A DNA stretch of 42,150 bases from Pseudomonadota bacterium (lineage in GTDB: Bacteria > Pseudomonadota > Gammaproteobacteria > Burkholderiales > JAKAFK01): contig JAKAFK010000003.1 of NCBI GenBank assembly GCA_021817985.1, positions 71,136 to 113,285 on the forward strand. The letters run 5' to 3'. Shown here piece by piece: positions 1 through 11,808 of this stretch (position 1 is the first letter of the stretch; each line of letters begins with the position of its first letter). A program made the translations under genes and the position numbers. Below the pieces are notes generated by a model. The model was not told the DNA's origin. It did not search any database and saw nothing but the letters and a program-made list of their open reading frames with translations.

Positions 1-430
1 GCGCCTTCACTTCTGCCACTTCGCCCGCACACTTGCCGATCAGGGCGCGCGCGATGGGCGAACTGATGGAAATCTTCCCTTCCTTGATGTCGGCCTCGTC
101 GTCGCCCACGATCTGATACGTGGAGGTCTCTCCCGAATCTAGATCTTCGATCTCGACGGTCGCGCCGAAGACGCAGCGCCCATCCGCATCCAGCAGCTGA
201 GGATCAATGATCTGGGCGTTGCCGAGCTTCCCCTCGACTTCGGCAATGCGCCCTTCGATGAAGCTCTGCCGCTCCTTGGCGGCATCATATTCGGCGTTTT
301 CCGAAAGATCGCCGTGGGAGCGTGCCTCCGCGATGGCGGCAATGACCGCCGGCCGTTCGACCGTCTTGAGGCGATGCAGCTCGGCGCGAAGCTTTTCTGC
401 GCCGTTCACGGTTAAGGGAATCTTGCTCAT
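1..430 (-). CDS. greA: Transcript cleavage factor GreA (3' end outside window)
   Basis: GreA rescues backtracked RNA polymerase by stimulating cleavage of the nascent RNA. The first 143 codons are visible, of about 158 usual for the family, so only the last part of the C-terminal domain is missing. The protein begins [14 protein letters not shown] and forms the N-terminal coiled coil. The tip motif [13 protein letters not shown] at residues 41-53 supplies the two acidic residues (D41, E44) that position the catalytic metal. A clear GGAGA ribosome site precedes the ATG. It lies 78 nt downstream of carB on the same strand, the conserved carA-carB-greA order of pseudomonads, so co-transcription is likely. 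Confidence 0.96.
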   Translation of the reverse strand, partial: MSKIPLTVNGAEKLRAELHRLKTVERPAVIAAIAEARSHGDLSENAEYDAAKERQSFIEGRIAEVEGKLGNAQIIDPQLLDADGRCVFGATVEIEDLDSGETSTYQIVGDDEADIKEGKISISSPIARALIGKCAGEVAEVKA

Positions 431-508
431 GATTTTTCTCCGTTGCGCCACTCCATGGCGCGTCAGCCTCCCGCCGCGGCCCTGCGGAATGGGTTGATAG
501 AATGTCGC

Positions 509-3718
<3,210 letters not shown>

Positions 3719-3777
3719 GATGGAGTCGTCGCTGGAATCAGCGTCCCGCGTGGCTGGCCCTCACCTGGTCCATGGGC

Positions 3778-4920
3778 TCAGGCCGCGTCCTTGCGGGCGC
3801 GCATGAGCGCAATGAAGCGGTCGAATAAATAGGCTACGTCATGGGGCCCCGGACTGGCTTCCGGGTGCCCTTGGAAGGAAAAGGCCGGAACGTCCGTCCG
3901 CTCGAGGCCTTGCGAGGTGCCATCGAAGAGCGAGACATGCGTGGGGCGCAGACTGGCCGGCAGCGTCGCAACGTCCACCGCGAAGCCGTGGTTCTGGCTC
4001 GTGATGACGACGCGCTTGCGGTCCAGGTCCAGCACCGGGTGGTTCGCGCCGTGGTGGCCAAATTTCATCTTGACCGTCTTCGCGCCGCTCGCGAGCGCCA
4101 ACAGCTGATGGCCCAGGCAGATGCCGAAGATGGGGATGCCGGTGCCCAACAGCTCGGTGATCGCGCGGATCGCATAATCGCAGGGTTCGGGGTCGCCCGG
4201 CCCGTTGGACAAAAAGATGCCATCGGGCTTGAGGGCCAGGCAATCGCGGGCCTCGGTCTTGGCGGGCAGCACGGTGAGCCGGCAGCCCCGGCTGACAATC
4301 ATGCGCAGGATGTTGCGTTTGATGCCGTAATCGAATGCCACGACGTGGAACGGCGTATCGGCCGGACGCTCGAACCCCCGTCCCAGCCCCCACTCCCCTT
4401 CGTCCCATCGGTACGGGGCCTGGCAGCTGACGACCTGGGCAAGGTCCATGCCGGCCAAGCCCGGGAATGCCCGCGCCGCCGCCAACGCCTCGCCCTCACT
4501 CACCGCGTCACCGGCCATGATCGCACCGGCCTGCGCGCCCTTCTCCCGCAGGCGCCGAGTCAGCGCACGCGTGTCGACGTCGGCGATCGCCACCGTGCCT
4601 TGCGACTTGAGATACTCGGACAACTCGCCCGTCTTGCGAAAACTCGAGGAGCGCAGGGGCAAATCGCGGATCACGAGACCGGCGGCGAACACCTTGTGCG
4701 ACTCGGCATCTTCGGGATTGACTCCCACGTTGCCGATGTGCGGATAGGTCAGGGTGACGATCTGCCGGCAGTACGATGGGTCGGTCAGTATTTCCTGGTA
4801 CCCGCTCAGAGCCGTGTTGAAGACGACTTCGCCAACCGTGATCCCGTCAGCGCCAATGGAAACACCCCGAAACACTGTGCCGTCCGCGAGCACGAGGACC
4901 GCAGGCTTTTGATGGGGCAC
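3778..4920 (-). CDS. carA: Carbamoyl-phosphate synthase small (glutaminase) subunit
   Basis: CarA hydrolyses glutamine and channels ammonia to CarB. I chose the GTG at 4918-4920 because a GGGAG ribosome site lies about 10 nt upstream and it gives 380 aa, matching the family (E. coli 382). The open frame runs further upstream, but that extension has no CarA similarity. The N-terminal CPSase small-chain domain covers about residues 5-140. The class I glutamine amidotransferase domain carries the nucleophile in GICLGHQ (C268) and the dyad in [11 protein letters not shown] (H352, E354). It is the first gene of the carA-carB-greA transcript, and a promoter is visible about 210 nt upstream. Confidence 0.97.
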   Translation of the reverse strand: MPHQKPAVLVLADGTVFRGVSIGADGITVGEVVFNTALSGYQEILTDPSYCRQIVTLTYPHIGNVGVNPEDAESHKVFAAGLVIRDLPLRSSSFRKTGELSEYLKSQGTVAIADVDTRALTRRLREKGAQAGAIMAGDAVSEGEALAAARAFPGLAGMDLAQVVSCQAPYRWDEGEWGLGRGFERPADTPFHVVAFDYGIKRNILRMIVSRGCRLTVLPAKTEARDCLALKPDGIFLSNGPGDPEPCDYAIRAITELLGTGIPIFGICLGHQLLALASGAKTVKMKFGHHGANHPVLDLDRKRVVITSQNHGFAVDVATLPASLRPTHVSLFDGTSQGLERTDVPAFSFQGHPEASPGPHDVAYLFDRFIALMRARKDAA

Positions 4921-5130
4921 CGAACAAAACTCCCGAAGACCCGCCGATGCGCCCCTGCTCAGGCCCAAACGCAGCCTTGAGCCGTTTGGTTCCGTGCGGG
5001 ACGCCAACCGCGTCGACCAAGCGTCCTCTACGGAACGCCTCCCCGGCATCCGCGACGGAAAGCGCCGATCGGCGAAGTATGCTAAAGAAACGGAGGAAGA
5101 ACGCCTTCCTGCCGCCCGACAAATCGCGCC

Positions 5131-5980
<850 letters not shown>

Positions 5981-6331
5981 TCAAGAAGCGCCCCCGACCT
6001 GCCCGCTGGGCACGACATCGCCGGCAACGCGCACGAGGCGGCCATCCTTGAAGAAGAGGGTGAGCCGCCGGCGGGCGACCAGCTTGCCCCCCTTCTCGTC
6101 GATATAGATGTAGTCCCAGCGGTCGCGATGGAAGATGTCGGTGAGCAAGGGTGTTCCCAGCGCGTAGCGCACGTCCGCCTGGGTCATCCCCAGTTTCAGC
6201 GCAGACGCCATGTGCTGCGTCACGACGTTGCCCTGCTGCACCTCGATCTTGTACGGCTTGAATCCTGGAAGAGAACAGGAACTGAGCGCCAGGAGAACAA
6301 TGGCGACACCTAATCTGTTGTATTTGCGCAT
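5981..6331 (-). CDS. bamE: Outer membrane protein assembly factor BamE (SmpA/OmlA)
   Basis: BamE is a small outer-membrane lipoprotein of the BAM complex that inserts beta-barrel proteins. The ATG at 6331 gives 116 aa with a lipoprotein signal peptide and lipobox LSSC, the cysteine being about residue 19. The SmpA/OmlA domain follows: GMTQADVRYALGTPLL, then FHRDRWDYIY, then LTLFFKDGRL. A TTG three codons upstream (6340) is an alternative start. It is followed by dapB after 3 nt. In pseudomonads this gene sits divergently next to fur. Here about 5 kb of other genes separates the two. Confidence 0.94.
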   Translation of the reverse strand: MRKYNRLGVAIVLLALSSCSLPGFKPYKIEVQQGNVVTQHMASALKLGMTQADVRYALGTPLLTDIFHRDRWDYIYIDEKGGKLVARRRLTLFFKDGRLVRVAGDVVPSGQVGGAS

Positions 6332-6443
6332 GCCCGTCAAAGAACCGAATTATCCTCGATCGCCGCGCCCATCGCTTGAGCGCGGGCGGCGGAACCCCGC
6401 CGGCATGGGAAGGCAGGGCCTTCGGACGTCGGCACAGGGGCGT

Positions 6444-6449
6444 ATTATA
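6444..6449 (-). promoter_or_regulatory. Possible -10 box for bamE-dapB
   Basis: A perfect TATAAT on the minus strand lies in an AT-rich island (6443-6453) of otherwise very GC-rich DNA. Transcription would begin near 6437, about 105 nt upstream of bamE. I see no good -35 at 16-18 bp. It is the best promoter candidate between the PadR cassette and bamE. Confidence 0.4.
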
Positions 6450-6589
6450 TAGTGCTTTCGTTTGCGCTGCTTGGGTGCGGCGAGAAGCCGGGCGGGAGCG
6501 CCTGGGCCTGACGGGTGCCCGGAAAGACGCGGCCGGGATGAATGCACTGCCCCAGGCCTGCTCGCGCGGGCGCCTGCGGTACGCCGGAC

Positions 6590-6791
6590 TCAGGCGGGTC
6601 CGGGGTGAACCCTGTCGCGAAGGCCTTTGACCCAGGCCTCCATGGCTTCATTGGCCGGCTGCATGGGGGCCTCCATGAAGCTCACGACAAATTGGTTTCC
6701 GAGGTCCACGATGCCAATGGCGCGAGGGCACACTGCCGATGAACTGCACCCGCGCATTCTCGGCGATGCGATCTAGCATGGTCTGCTTCAT
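6590..6791 (-). pseudogene. Frameshifted small ORF at the end of the PadR cassette
   Basis: An ATG at 6791 follows a strong ribosome site (GGAAAGGAG), nearly identical to that of the upstream pagL-like gene. The frame opens MKQTMLDRIAENARVQFIGS and then goes off into a different frame, stopping after about 48 codons. One nucleotide shift near the GGG run at 6726-6728 restores an open frame that continues IGIVDLGNQFVVSFMEAP and ends at 6590. The interval is 202 nt, so removing one base gives exactly 66 codons plus stop. The restored product would be a small, partly amphipathic helical protein, loosely phasin-like in character. I do not recognise the family. It could be a true decayed gene or a sequencing error. 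Confidence 0.45.
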
Positions 6792-6876
6792 GGAAGTCGT
6801 CTCCTTTCCCCTGCGCCATCAAGCGCGTGCCCCTCGCTTCGGCCTCCCCCGAACGCCGGTCACCGACCGCACGGGA

Positions 6877-7455
6877 TCAATGGAAATGGTAGGCGAAGCG
6901 TATCTCGTTAAAATTGGCCCCGCAGTTCGGTTCCTTGATCTCCGCATTGGACACGTGCTGGTAGATATAGGCGAGATCGTATGCGTCCCGAGGACCAAAA
7001 CGCACGCCGAAGCCCACGTGGTCGCCGAACTCGAAGGCGCTGCCCAGGCGCCGGGTCTCGCTCAGCCAAGTATGAGAAAGGAGATGAATACCCACAGCGC
7101 CTTCAAAGTACGGCATCCACCCCGCAACCGTGCGCTCCTCCAGACGGAATACCGGTGTCACCCCGACATCCCAGATGGTCGGATTCTTATTGGCCGCATC
7201 GTGCGGACGCCACGCACCGACCGAGACGTTCCAGTACCCGACCAGGTGCCACGGGTGCGACTGGAACCACTGCCGATGCCAGTCCCACATGAGGCTCAGG
7301 CGTGCGAGGTCCGTATGGTCGCCATGCCCGAGCAGGACCGACACGCCGTCCGCGGCCCAGGCCTGGCCCATGCCCACGAACAGCATCGCCCCAAGGGCGG
7401 CCGTGCGCACGCGCCGGCCGACGCTTCTCACGCGCCCTTCGTTTCCGGCCATCAT
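6877..7455 (-). CDS. PagL-like lipid A 3-O-deacylase / acyloxyacyl hydrolase
   Basis: PagL-type enzymes are outer-membrane beta-barrels that remove an acyl chain from lipid A. The ATG at 7455 follows GGAG with 6 nt spacing and gives 192 aa. A signal peptide ends at about AWAADG (residues 33-38). The family hallmark lies near the C-terminus: YQHVSNAEIKEPNCGANF, with the catalytic His and Ser in H-V-S. The protein ends in a typical barrel C-terminus with final aromatic and His residues (FAYHFH). In my alignment the position of the Pseudomonas catalytic Glu, 12 residues after the Ser, is Asn here, so activity is uncertain. It is the third gene of the padR cassette, 63 nt after the DUF2202 gene. 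Confidence 0.82.
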   Translation of the reverse strand: MMAGNEGRVRSVGRRVRTAALGAMLFVGMGQAWAADGVSVLLGHGDHTDLARLSLMWDWHRQWFQSHPWHLVGYWNVSVGAWRPHDAANKNPTIWDVGVTPVFRLEERTVAGWMPYFEGAVGIHLLSHTWLSETRRLGSAFEFGDHVGFGVRFGPRDAYDLAYIYQHVSNAEIKEPNCGANFNEIRFAYHFH

Positions 7456-7518
7456 CCCCGTCTCCTTTCCCCAACGGCGACCGCCGAAAGGCACCGCCCG
7501 TGCCCGCCGGGGGCGACA

Positions 7519-8151
7519 TCAATGGCAGCGCTCTTGCGCCGAGGTCGCTATCGAATAAAACTCCCTTTCCGTCAAATGCGTCGGGGCGTACGGGATTCCC
7601 AAGCGGCGCATCCATCGATGGAAGGCGCGCAAATGGTTGCGCGATCCGCGCTCGAGATCGGCGTAAACGGCAAGGATTTCCAGCCTGCGAGTGCGCCCGG
7701 CGGCTACGCGCAAATCCGCGATGTCCAGTTCTTCGATCAAAAGGCCCGCCCGAATGGCAGTTCCTTGCGTGTGCATCCCTTCCTGGACGAGGCGGTCATG
7801 GAGCGCCTGGATCTCCGGGGAGCGGAACTGCCCGACGCCCAGTCCTTGTACCGGATCCGGCACGCCATGATGGTCCAGGAGCGCGAGGATCGCATCCATA
7901 TGCCCTTGCTCCGAGCCGCTGATGTTCTCGAACGGACGCAACCCCCAGCGTTCGAACAGCCGCAGGTAGATATCCCGCGCCATCTTCTCTTCTTCGCGCA
8001 TCTTCAGCAGATCTTCACGTTCTCCCTGAGCAAGCGAACCCGGCGCGCTGGCCGCAAGACCCGCCCGAAGCGCTGCAAGATGTCTTTCCCGATGCGCGCC
8101 ACGCGCGCCGCCCGAGTTCGGGCGTCTGATGCTTCCAGCCGATGACGACAT
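7519..8151 (-). CDS. DUF2202 ferritin-like domain protein
   Basis: The start at 8151 follows GGGGAG and gives 210 aa. After a basic, low-complexity N-terminus of about 45 residues comes the DUF2202 domain: LLKMREEEKMARDIYL, then SEQGHMDAILALLDHHG, IEELDIADL and GSRNHLRAFHRWM. The Glu and His residues in these helices (EEEKMARD, SEQGHMD, EELD, NHLRAF) are arranged like the di-metal site of ferritin-like four-helix bundles. No exact function is established for the family, so a redox or metal-related role is inference. It starts 46 nt after padR and precedes the pagL-like gene, so it probably belongs to one PadR-regulated transcript. It has no obvious signal peptide. Confidence 0.85.
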   Translation of the reverse strand: MSSSAGSIRRPNSGGARGAHRERHLAALRAGLAASAPGSLAQGEREDLLKMREEEKMARDIYLRLFERWGLRPFENISGSEQGHMDAILALLDHHGVPDPVQGLGVGQFRSPEIQALHDRLVQEGMHTQGTAIRAGLLIEELDIADLRVAAGRTRRLEILAVYADLERGSRNHLRAFHRWMRRLGIPYAPTHLTEREFYSIATSAQERCH

Positions 8152-8197
8152 GGTTGACTCCCCTATTTCAGCATATGCAATTTCTGCCAACGACGGT

Positions 8198-8764
8198 TCA
8201 GATCTCCCTGATTTCCCGGGCCGCCCGGCTCAATATGGCTTGGATCTGCCTGATCTGTGCCTCCGAGAGCGTCTCGCCGCGCATGCGCGCGCCCAATGCC
8301 TCCTTGATCGCCTGCATGCCTTGCCGGGCCACGCCCTCACATCCTGGCTTCGACGACATGCGGGCTTCGACGGCATCGGCGAATGCGCGATTCTCATGCA
8401 AAAATGCGTCGCCCTGAGGCGTGATGGCGTAGAGCTTCCGATTGCCCTCCGATGACACGCAGACATGGCCAACGTCCTGAAGCCAGGACAGCATCGGATA
8501 GATCATCCCGGGGCTCGGGACGTAGCCGCCGCCGGATTTCCCCTCGATGGCCTTGATGATCTCGTAGCCATGGCGGGGTTGTTCGGCGATCAGCTTCAAC
8601 ACGACGTAGCGCAGCACGCCCCCCTCGAACATCCTTCGGCCACGCCCGCCGCGCCCCCCTCGAGCACACCGTCCTTCGCCCGTTTCGTCCTCAGCGCCAG
8701 CCTCCGTTCCGCGGACGCCGAAGACCCCCTCTTGCTGCACGCATCTGCACTTGCTCGAAAACAT
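8198..8764 (-). CDS. PadR family transcriptional regulator
   Basis: PadR proteins are winged-helix repressors, many responding to phenolics, antimicrobials or membrane stress. The ATG at 8764 follows GGAGAG and gives 188 aa. A basic Gly/Arg-rich N-terminal tail ending RGGRGGRGRR leads into the winged helix MFEGGVLRYVVLKLIAEQ, HGYEIIKAIE, PSPGMIYPMLSWLQDVG and YAITPQGDAFL (about residues 45-125). A C-terminal helical dimerisation region follows. It heads a cassette with the DUF2202 and pagL-like genes on the same strand. A double palindrome 12 nt upstream of its start suggests autorepression. The effector cannot be read from the sequence. Confidence 0.92.
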   Translation of the reverse strand: MFSSKCRCVQQEGVFGVRGTEAGAEDETGEGRCARGGRGGRGRRMFEGGVLRYVVLKLIAEQPRHGYEIIKAIEGKSGGGYVPSPGMIYPMLSWLQDVGHVCVSSEGNRKLYAITPQGDAFLHENRAFADAVEARMSSKPGCEGVARQGMQAIKEALGARMRGETLSEAQIRQIQAILSRAAREIREI

Positions 8765-8775
8765 CGCCGCTCTCC

Positions 8776-8798
8776 GATATATCTCAATACGATATATC
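8776..8798. promoter_or_regulatory. Probable PadR operator
   Basis: Two copies of the 8-bp palindrome GATATATC (8776-8783 and 8791-8798) are separated by 7 bp, 12 nt upstream of the padR start. Their centres are 15 bp apart. ATAT-rich palindromes are typical of PadR-family operators. The site overlaps a plausible padR promoter region, including a TATGAT on the minus strand at 8796-8801, so autorepression of the cassette is likely. The AT-rich motif is striking against the GC-rich background. Confidence 0.7.
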
Positions 8799-8961
8799 AT
8801 ACCTGTTTGAAGGCTTCGCTTACAAGGGCAAATTTTGGATGCTGCGCACGGCGGGCCTCCAGCGTTTACGCGCTCGCCGCGATCGGAGCAATCCGTTCAG
8901 AATCAAAATGCGCTACACTGGAGTTAAATAAAGGGATCTTATTGGCACAGAAGGAAAACAA

Positions 8962-9300
8962 ATGGTCGACCTACGCCTCAGAAAAAACGGCGTGCTATGG
9001 AGCTTGCGGCTTCTCCTGAAGCCAAAGCAGCAGGTCTGGGTCAATGCCCTGGATCCGAGGCACCCGGAGGGGGGCTTCCGCTTTGAGGCACGCGTCCCGA
9101 TCGAAGACGTTCTTGCGTTTGCCGAGGAAGGCGAAATTTACGCCATGTATACGGAAGATTGGGACTGGGTCGGTTGCGACTATCGTGGAGACTGGTTCCG
9201 CTTCGTCTCCACCTGTCCGGATGCGAGACATCCATCCTGCTCAGGAAGGCTTCGAACCGCCGAAGACTTGGGCTCATGGCTCCCGCCGTCGAGCCACTGA
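8962..9300 (+). CDS. Hypothetical protein, 112 aa
   Basis: I do not recognise this protein. The ATG follows AAGGAAA at reasonable spacing. The product is acidic and aromatic-rich (MYTEDWDWVGCDYRGDWFRF near residues 63-82), with no signal peptide or membrane segment. The middle part looks like a compact beta-rich domain. It has clean protein-like composition, unlike the opposite-strand frames. It diverges from padR across a 197-bp intergenic region that contains the PadR operator, so PadR could influence it too, although the operator lies much closer to padR. Confidence 0.6.
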   Translation: MVDLRLRKNGVLWSLRLLLKPKQQVWVNALDPRHPEGGFRFEARVPIEDVLAFAEEGEIYAMYTEDWDWVGCDYRGDWFRFVSTCPDARHPSCSGRLRTAEDLGSWLPPSSH

Positions 9301-9572
9301 CGCCCCGCGCAGAAACCTGAAGGTCACACGTTGCCCGCCGCGCCGAAGGGGCGGTTGCTCATCGCCAGCTTGGCGGGCGCTTCTATCGGCCCACCGTTCA
9401 TCCAGCCCCACCGTGGCGCGTGCGCCGCCCGGTGCGCCCGCATCCCCGACATTCGGCACGACATGGCCTTGCCCGACCCACAACGGACCCCATCCGGCGG
9501 CAGCAGGCGCAGGCTTCGAGCCCAAGTCCCGGGGGAAGCGGGGAGGCGCCGATCGATAGTATAATCGGCCGC
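9301..9572. other. Intergenic region, no gene recognised
   Basis: This 272-bp stretch between the 112-aa hypothetical gene and the ABC transporter has open frames on both strands. None has a ribosome site or recognisable protein features. No tRNA or convincing terminator was seen. The only feature I can support is the TATAAT near its right end. Confidence 0.5.
9560..9565 (+). promoter_or_regulatory. -10 box of a putative leaderless ABC transporter mRNA
   Basis: A perfect TATAAT ends 7 nt before the ATG at 9573, so the predicted transcription start falls on or next to the start codon. No Shine-Dalgarno sequence precedes the gene. No good -35 was found. The same arrangement occurs at nadK and hrcA in this window. 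Confidence 0.55.
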
Positions 9573-10379
9573 ATGGACGCGATCATCGAGGTCGAGCATT
9601 TGACCAAGCGCTTCGGCGGCAACCCCCCGGCCGTCGACGACCTGACGTTTTCCGTCGCCCAAGGCAGCGTGTTCGCCTTCCTGGGACCGAACGGCGCGGG
9701 AAAGTCGACGACCATCAAGATGCTCACCACCCTGCTTCGCCCAACGGCCGGCACAATACGCGTCGCCGGACACGATCCGACCGTGGATCCGGACGCCGTG
9801 CGGCATGCCTTCGGCATCGTGTTCCAGGACCCGTCACTGGACGACGACCTCACCGCCATCGAGAACCTCGAGTTTCACGGCATCCTGTACGGCGTGCCCA
9901 AAGAGACGCGCCGTACGCGCATACGAGAACTCCTCACGCTGGTCGATCTCATGGAGCGGAAGAACGACTTCGTCCGCAATTTCTCGGGCGGCATGAAGCG
10001 GCGACTCGAGATCGCCCGCGGGCTGCTGCACCACCCGCAGATCATCTTCCTCGACGAGCCGACCCTGGGGCTTGACCCGCAGACGCGCAACCACCTCTGG
10101 GGCCATGTCCAAACGCTTAACCGCGAGGAAGGCATCACGGTCTTCTTCACCACCCATTACATGGAGGAGGCAGACAGCATCGCCCAGCGCATCGCCATCA
10201 TCGACCACGGGCGCATCATCGCCGAGGGCTCGGGAGATGCGCTCAAGGCAACGACGAAGACCGACTCCCTCGAGGGGGCGTTTCTTGCGCTGACCGGCAG
10301 CGCAATCCGCGAAGAGGCCGGAAGCTCGACGGACCGCATGCGCCAGGCGCGTCAGATATGGGGCGGCCGTCGCCGCTGA
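9573..10379 (+). CDS. ABC-2 type transporter, ATP-binding protein (DrrA-like)
   Basis: This is the ATPase of a two-gene ABC-2 exporter. The frame is open upstream, but homology to the family begins at MDAIIEVEHLTKRFGG, giving 268 aa. Walker A is GPNGAGKST (residues 38-46), the signature is FSGGMKRRLEIARGL, and Walker B is IIFLDEPTLGLDP, followed by the H-loop FFTTHYMEEAD. This pattern is the DrrA/NodI/CcmA-like subfamily of drug, lipid or polysaccharide export ATPases, but the substrate cannot be assigned. The permease follows after 7 nt. The start codon lacks a ribosome site and lies 7 nt after a TATAAT, suggesting a leaderless mRNA. Confidence 0.94.
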   Translation: MDAIIEVEHLTKRFGGNPPAVDDLTFSVAQGSVFAFLGPNGAGKSTTIKMLTTLLRPTAGTIRVAGHDPTVDPDAVRHAFGIVFQDPSLDDDLTAIENLEFHGILYGVPKETRRTRIRELLTLVDLMERKNDFVRNFSGGMKRRLEIARGLLHHPQIIFLDEPTLGLDPQTRNHLWGHVQTLNREEGITVFFTTHYMEEADSIAQRIAIIDHGRIIAEGSGDALKATTKTDSLEGAFLALTGSAIREEAGSSTDRMRQARQIWGGRRR

Positions 10380-10386
10380 GCCGATC

Positions 10387-11139
10387 ATGGATCTGAATGG
10401 CGTCTATGTGATGTGGCTGCGGGAGGTGAAGCGGTTCTTCCGCTCCAAGTCCCGCATCGTGGGATCCCTCGGCCAGCCGCTTCTTTTCCTCGTCGCGCTC
10501 GGCTACGGGCTCGGACCGGTCTTCCAGAAGGCCGGACAGGGCGACTATCTCGCGTTCATCGCACCGGGCATCATCGGCATGTCCATCATCTTCACGTCCA
10601 TCTTCAACGGCATGCAGGTGATCTGGGACCGGCAGTTCGGCTTCCTCAAGGAAACGCTGGTCGCACCGGTCTCGCGCCTTTCCATCATGTTCGGCCGCAC
10701 GCTGGGCGGTGCCACGGTCGCCGCGCTTCAGGGCACGATCGTGCTCGCGCTCACCATCGTCGTGGGTTTCCGACCGGTATCCCTGACCGGCATCATCCCG
10801 GCGCTCGTGCTGATGCTCCTCATCGCGCTCCTCTTCAGCGCGCTGGGCATGGTCGTCGCCTCGCTTCTGCGCGACATGCAGGGCTTTCAACTCATCATGA
10901 ACTTTCTCGTGATGCCGCTTTTCTTCCTCTCCGGCGCGCTCTTCCCGCTTGAGCATATCCCTGAGGGGCTCCTCATCGTCGCACGCTTCGATCCGCTCTC
11001 CTACGGCGTGGACGCACTTCGCATTTTTCTGCTCGGACACGGCCTCTTCGGGATCGCACCCGATGTCACCGTCCTGATCGGCGCGATCGTGGCATTCCTC
11101 GTCCTGGGCTCCTACCTCTTCTCTAAAATCGAAATCTGA
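10387..11139 (+). CDS. ABC-2 type transporter permease (DrrB-like)
   Basis: This 250-aa membrane subunit pairs with the ATPase encoded 7 nt upstream. It has the ABC-2 layout: an amphipathic N-terminal helix (VMWLREVKRFFRSKSR), then about six transmembrane segments. Characteristic stretches include APGIIGMSIIFTSIFNGM, a cytosolic segment WDRQFGFLKETLVAPVSR, the FLVMPLFFLSGALFPLEH segment and a final helix VTVLIGAIVAFLVLGSYLF. Such permeases of daunorubicin-resistance or lipid-export type work as homodimers with two ATPases. The substrate is unknown. The pair lies between the PadR cassette and fur. Confidence 0.93.
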   Translation: MDLNGVYVMWLREVKRFFRSKSRIVGSLGQPLLFLVALGYGLGPVFQKAGQGDYLAFIAPGIIGMSIIFTSIFNGMQVIWDRQFGFLKETLVAPVSRLSIMFGRTLGGATVAALQGTIVLALTIVVGFRPVSLTGIIPALVLMLLIALLFSALGMVVASLLRDMQGFQLIMNFLVMPLFFLSGALFPLEHIPEGLLIVARFDPLSYGVDALRIFLLGHGLFGIAPDVTVLIGAIVAFLVLGSYLFSKIEI

Positions 11140-11330
11140 GCAGGCATCCGGGCATTTCCCCTTTCAGGCGACGACAAAGCCGCACCGGCCGCGCGCCGGC
11201 ACTCTCGCCGGCGACCCCGCTAAGCCCAGACGGGTCGGCGGATGAGCCGCGTCGAAAAGACAAGCGAGGGTCATCTGTGATAAGTTAGCGTACCAACTTT
11301 TCTTACGACCCTTACGACTACCGATCGGAC

Positions 11331-11768
11331 ATGAGCGATTCCACCAATCTCAAAAGCATGGGCCTGAAGGTCACATTGCCGCGCCTGAAGATTCTCAATC
11401 TTTTCGAGCACAGCGAGGAGCGCCACCTCACGGCGGAAGACGTCTACAAGAACCTGCTCGCCGAGGGCGAGGATGTGGGGCTGGCCACCGTCTATCGGGT
11501 GCTCACGCAGTTCGAGCAGGCGGGGCTCCTCACGCGCCATCACTTCGAAGGGGACAAGGCGGTCTATGAGCTCAACCAGGGCGGCCATCACGACCACTTG
11601 GTGTGCCTGCAATGCGGCCGCGTGGAAGAGTTCCTGGATGACGAAATCGAGCGGCGGCAGCGTGAAATCGCGCAGCAGCGGGGCTTTGAGATCCGCGAGC
11701 ACTCACTTTATCTTTATGCGGACTGCACCAACCCGCAGTGCCCGAACCGCAAAGGCCGCAGCGCATAG
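11331..11768 (+). CDS. fur: Ferric uptake regulator Fur
   Basis: Fur is the Fe(II)-dependent repressor of iron uptake. It is 145 aa, the usual length. The N-terminal winged helix covers about residues 1-82 with [16 protein letters not shown] and [17 protein letters not shown]. The metal-binding motif [11 protein letters not shown] is at 86-96 (C92, C95), and a second cysteine pair (C132, C137) is near the C-terminus. The ribosome site is weak. A 9-bp-spaced direct repeat TTACGAC (near 11303-11318) precedes it. It converges with recN. In pseudomonads fur is next to bamE and recN, but here only recN is adjacent. Confidence 0.97.
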   Translation: MSDSTNLKSMGLKVTLPRLKILNLFEHSEERHLTAEDVYKNLLAEGEDVGLATVYRVLTQFEQAGLLTRHHFEGDKAVYELNQGGHHDHLVCLQCGRVEEFLDDEIERRQREIAQQRGFEIREHSLYLYADCTNPQCPNRKGRSA

Positions 11769-11773
11769 CACAC

Positions 11774-11791
11774 CCCGCCCCGGAAGGCGGG
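11774..11791. terminator. Hairpin between convergent fur and recN
   Basis: CCCGCC (11774-11779) pairs with GGCGGG (11786-11791) across a 6-nt loop, in the 40-bp gap between the ends of fur and recN. There is no U-run on either strand, so it is a weak or Rho-assisted bidirectional terminator at best. Confidence 0.4.
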
Positions 11792-11808
11792 TCCACGCGG
11801 GTTGCCGG

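Noticed and set aside
9236-9262. TTCGAA-containing stretch resembling a tRNA T-arm
   Set aside because: The flanking bases do not form a five-pair stem, and no acceptor, D or anticodon arms are present at the right distances on either strand.
9331-9564. 77-codon plus-strand frame in the gap before the ABC transporter
   Set aside because: Ala/Arg/Pro-rich, starts at a poor TTG, and has no ribosome site. The gap is better explained as intergenic DNA ending in a promoter.
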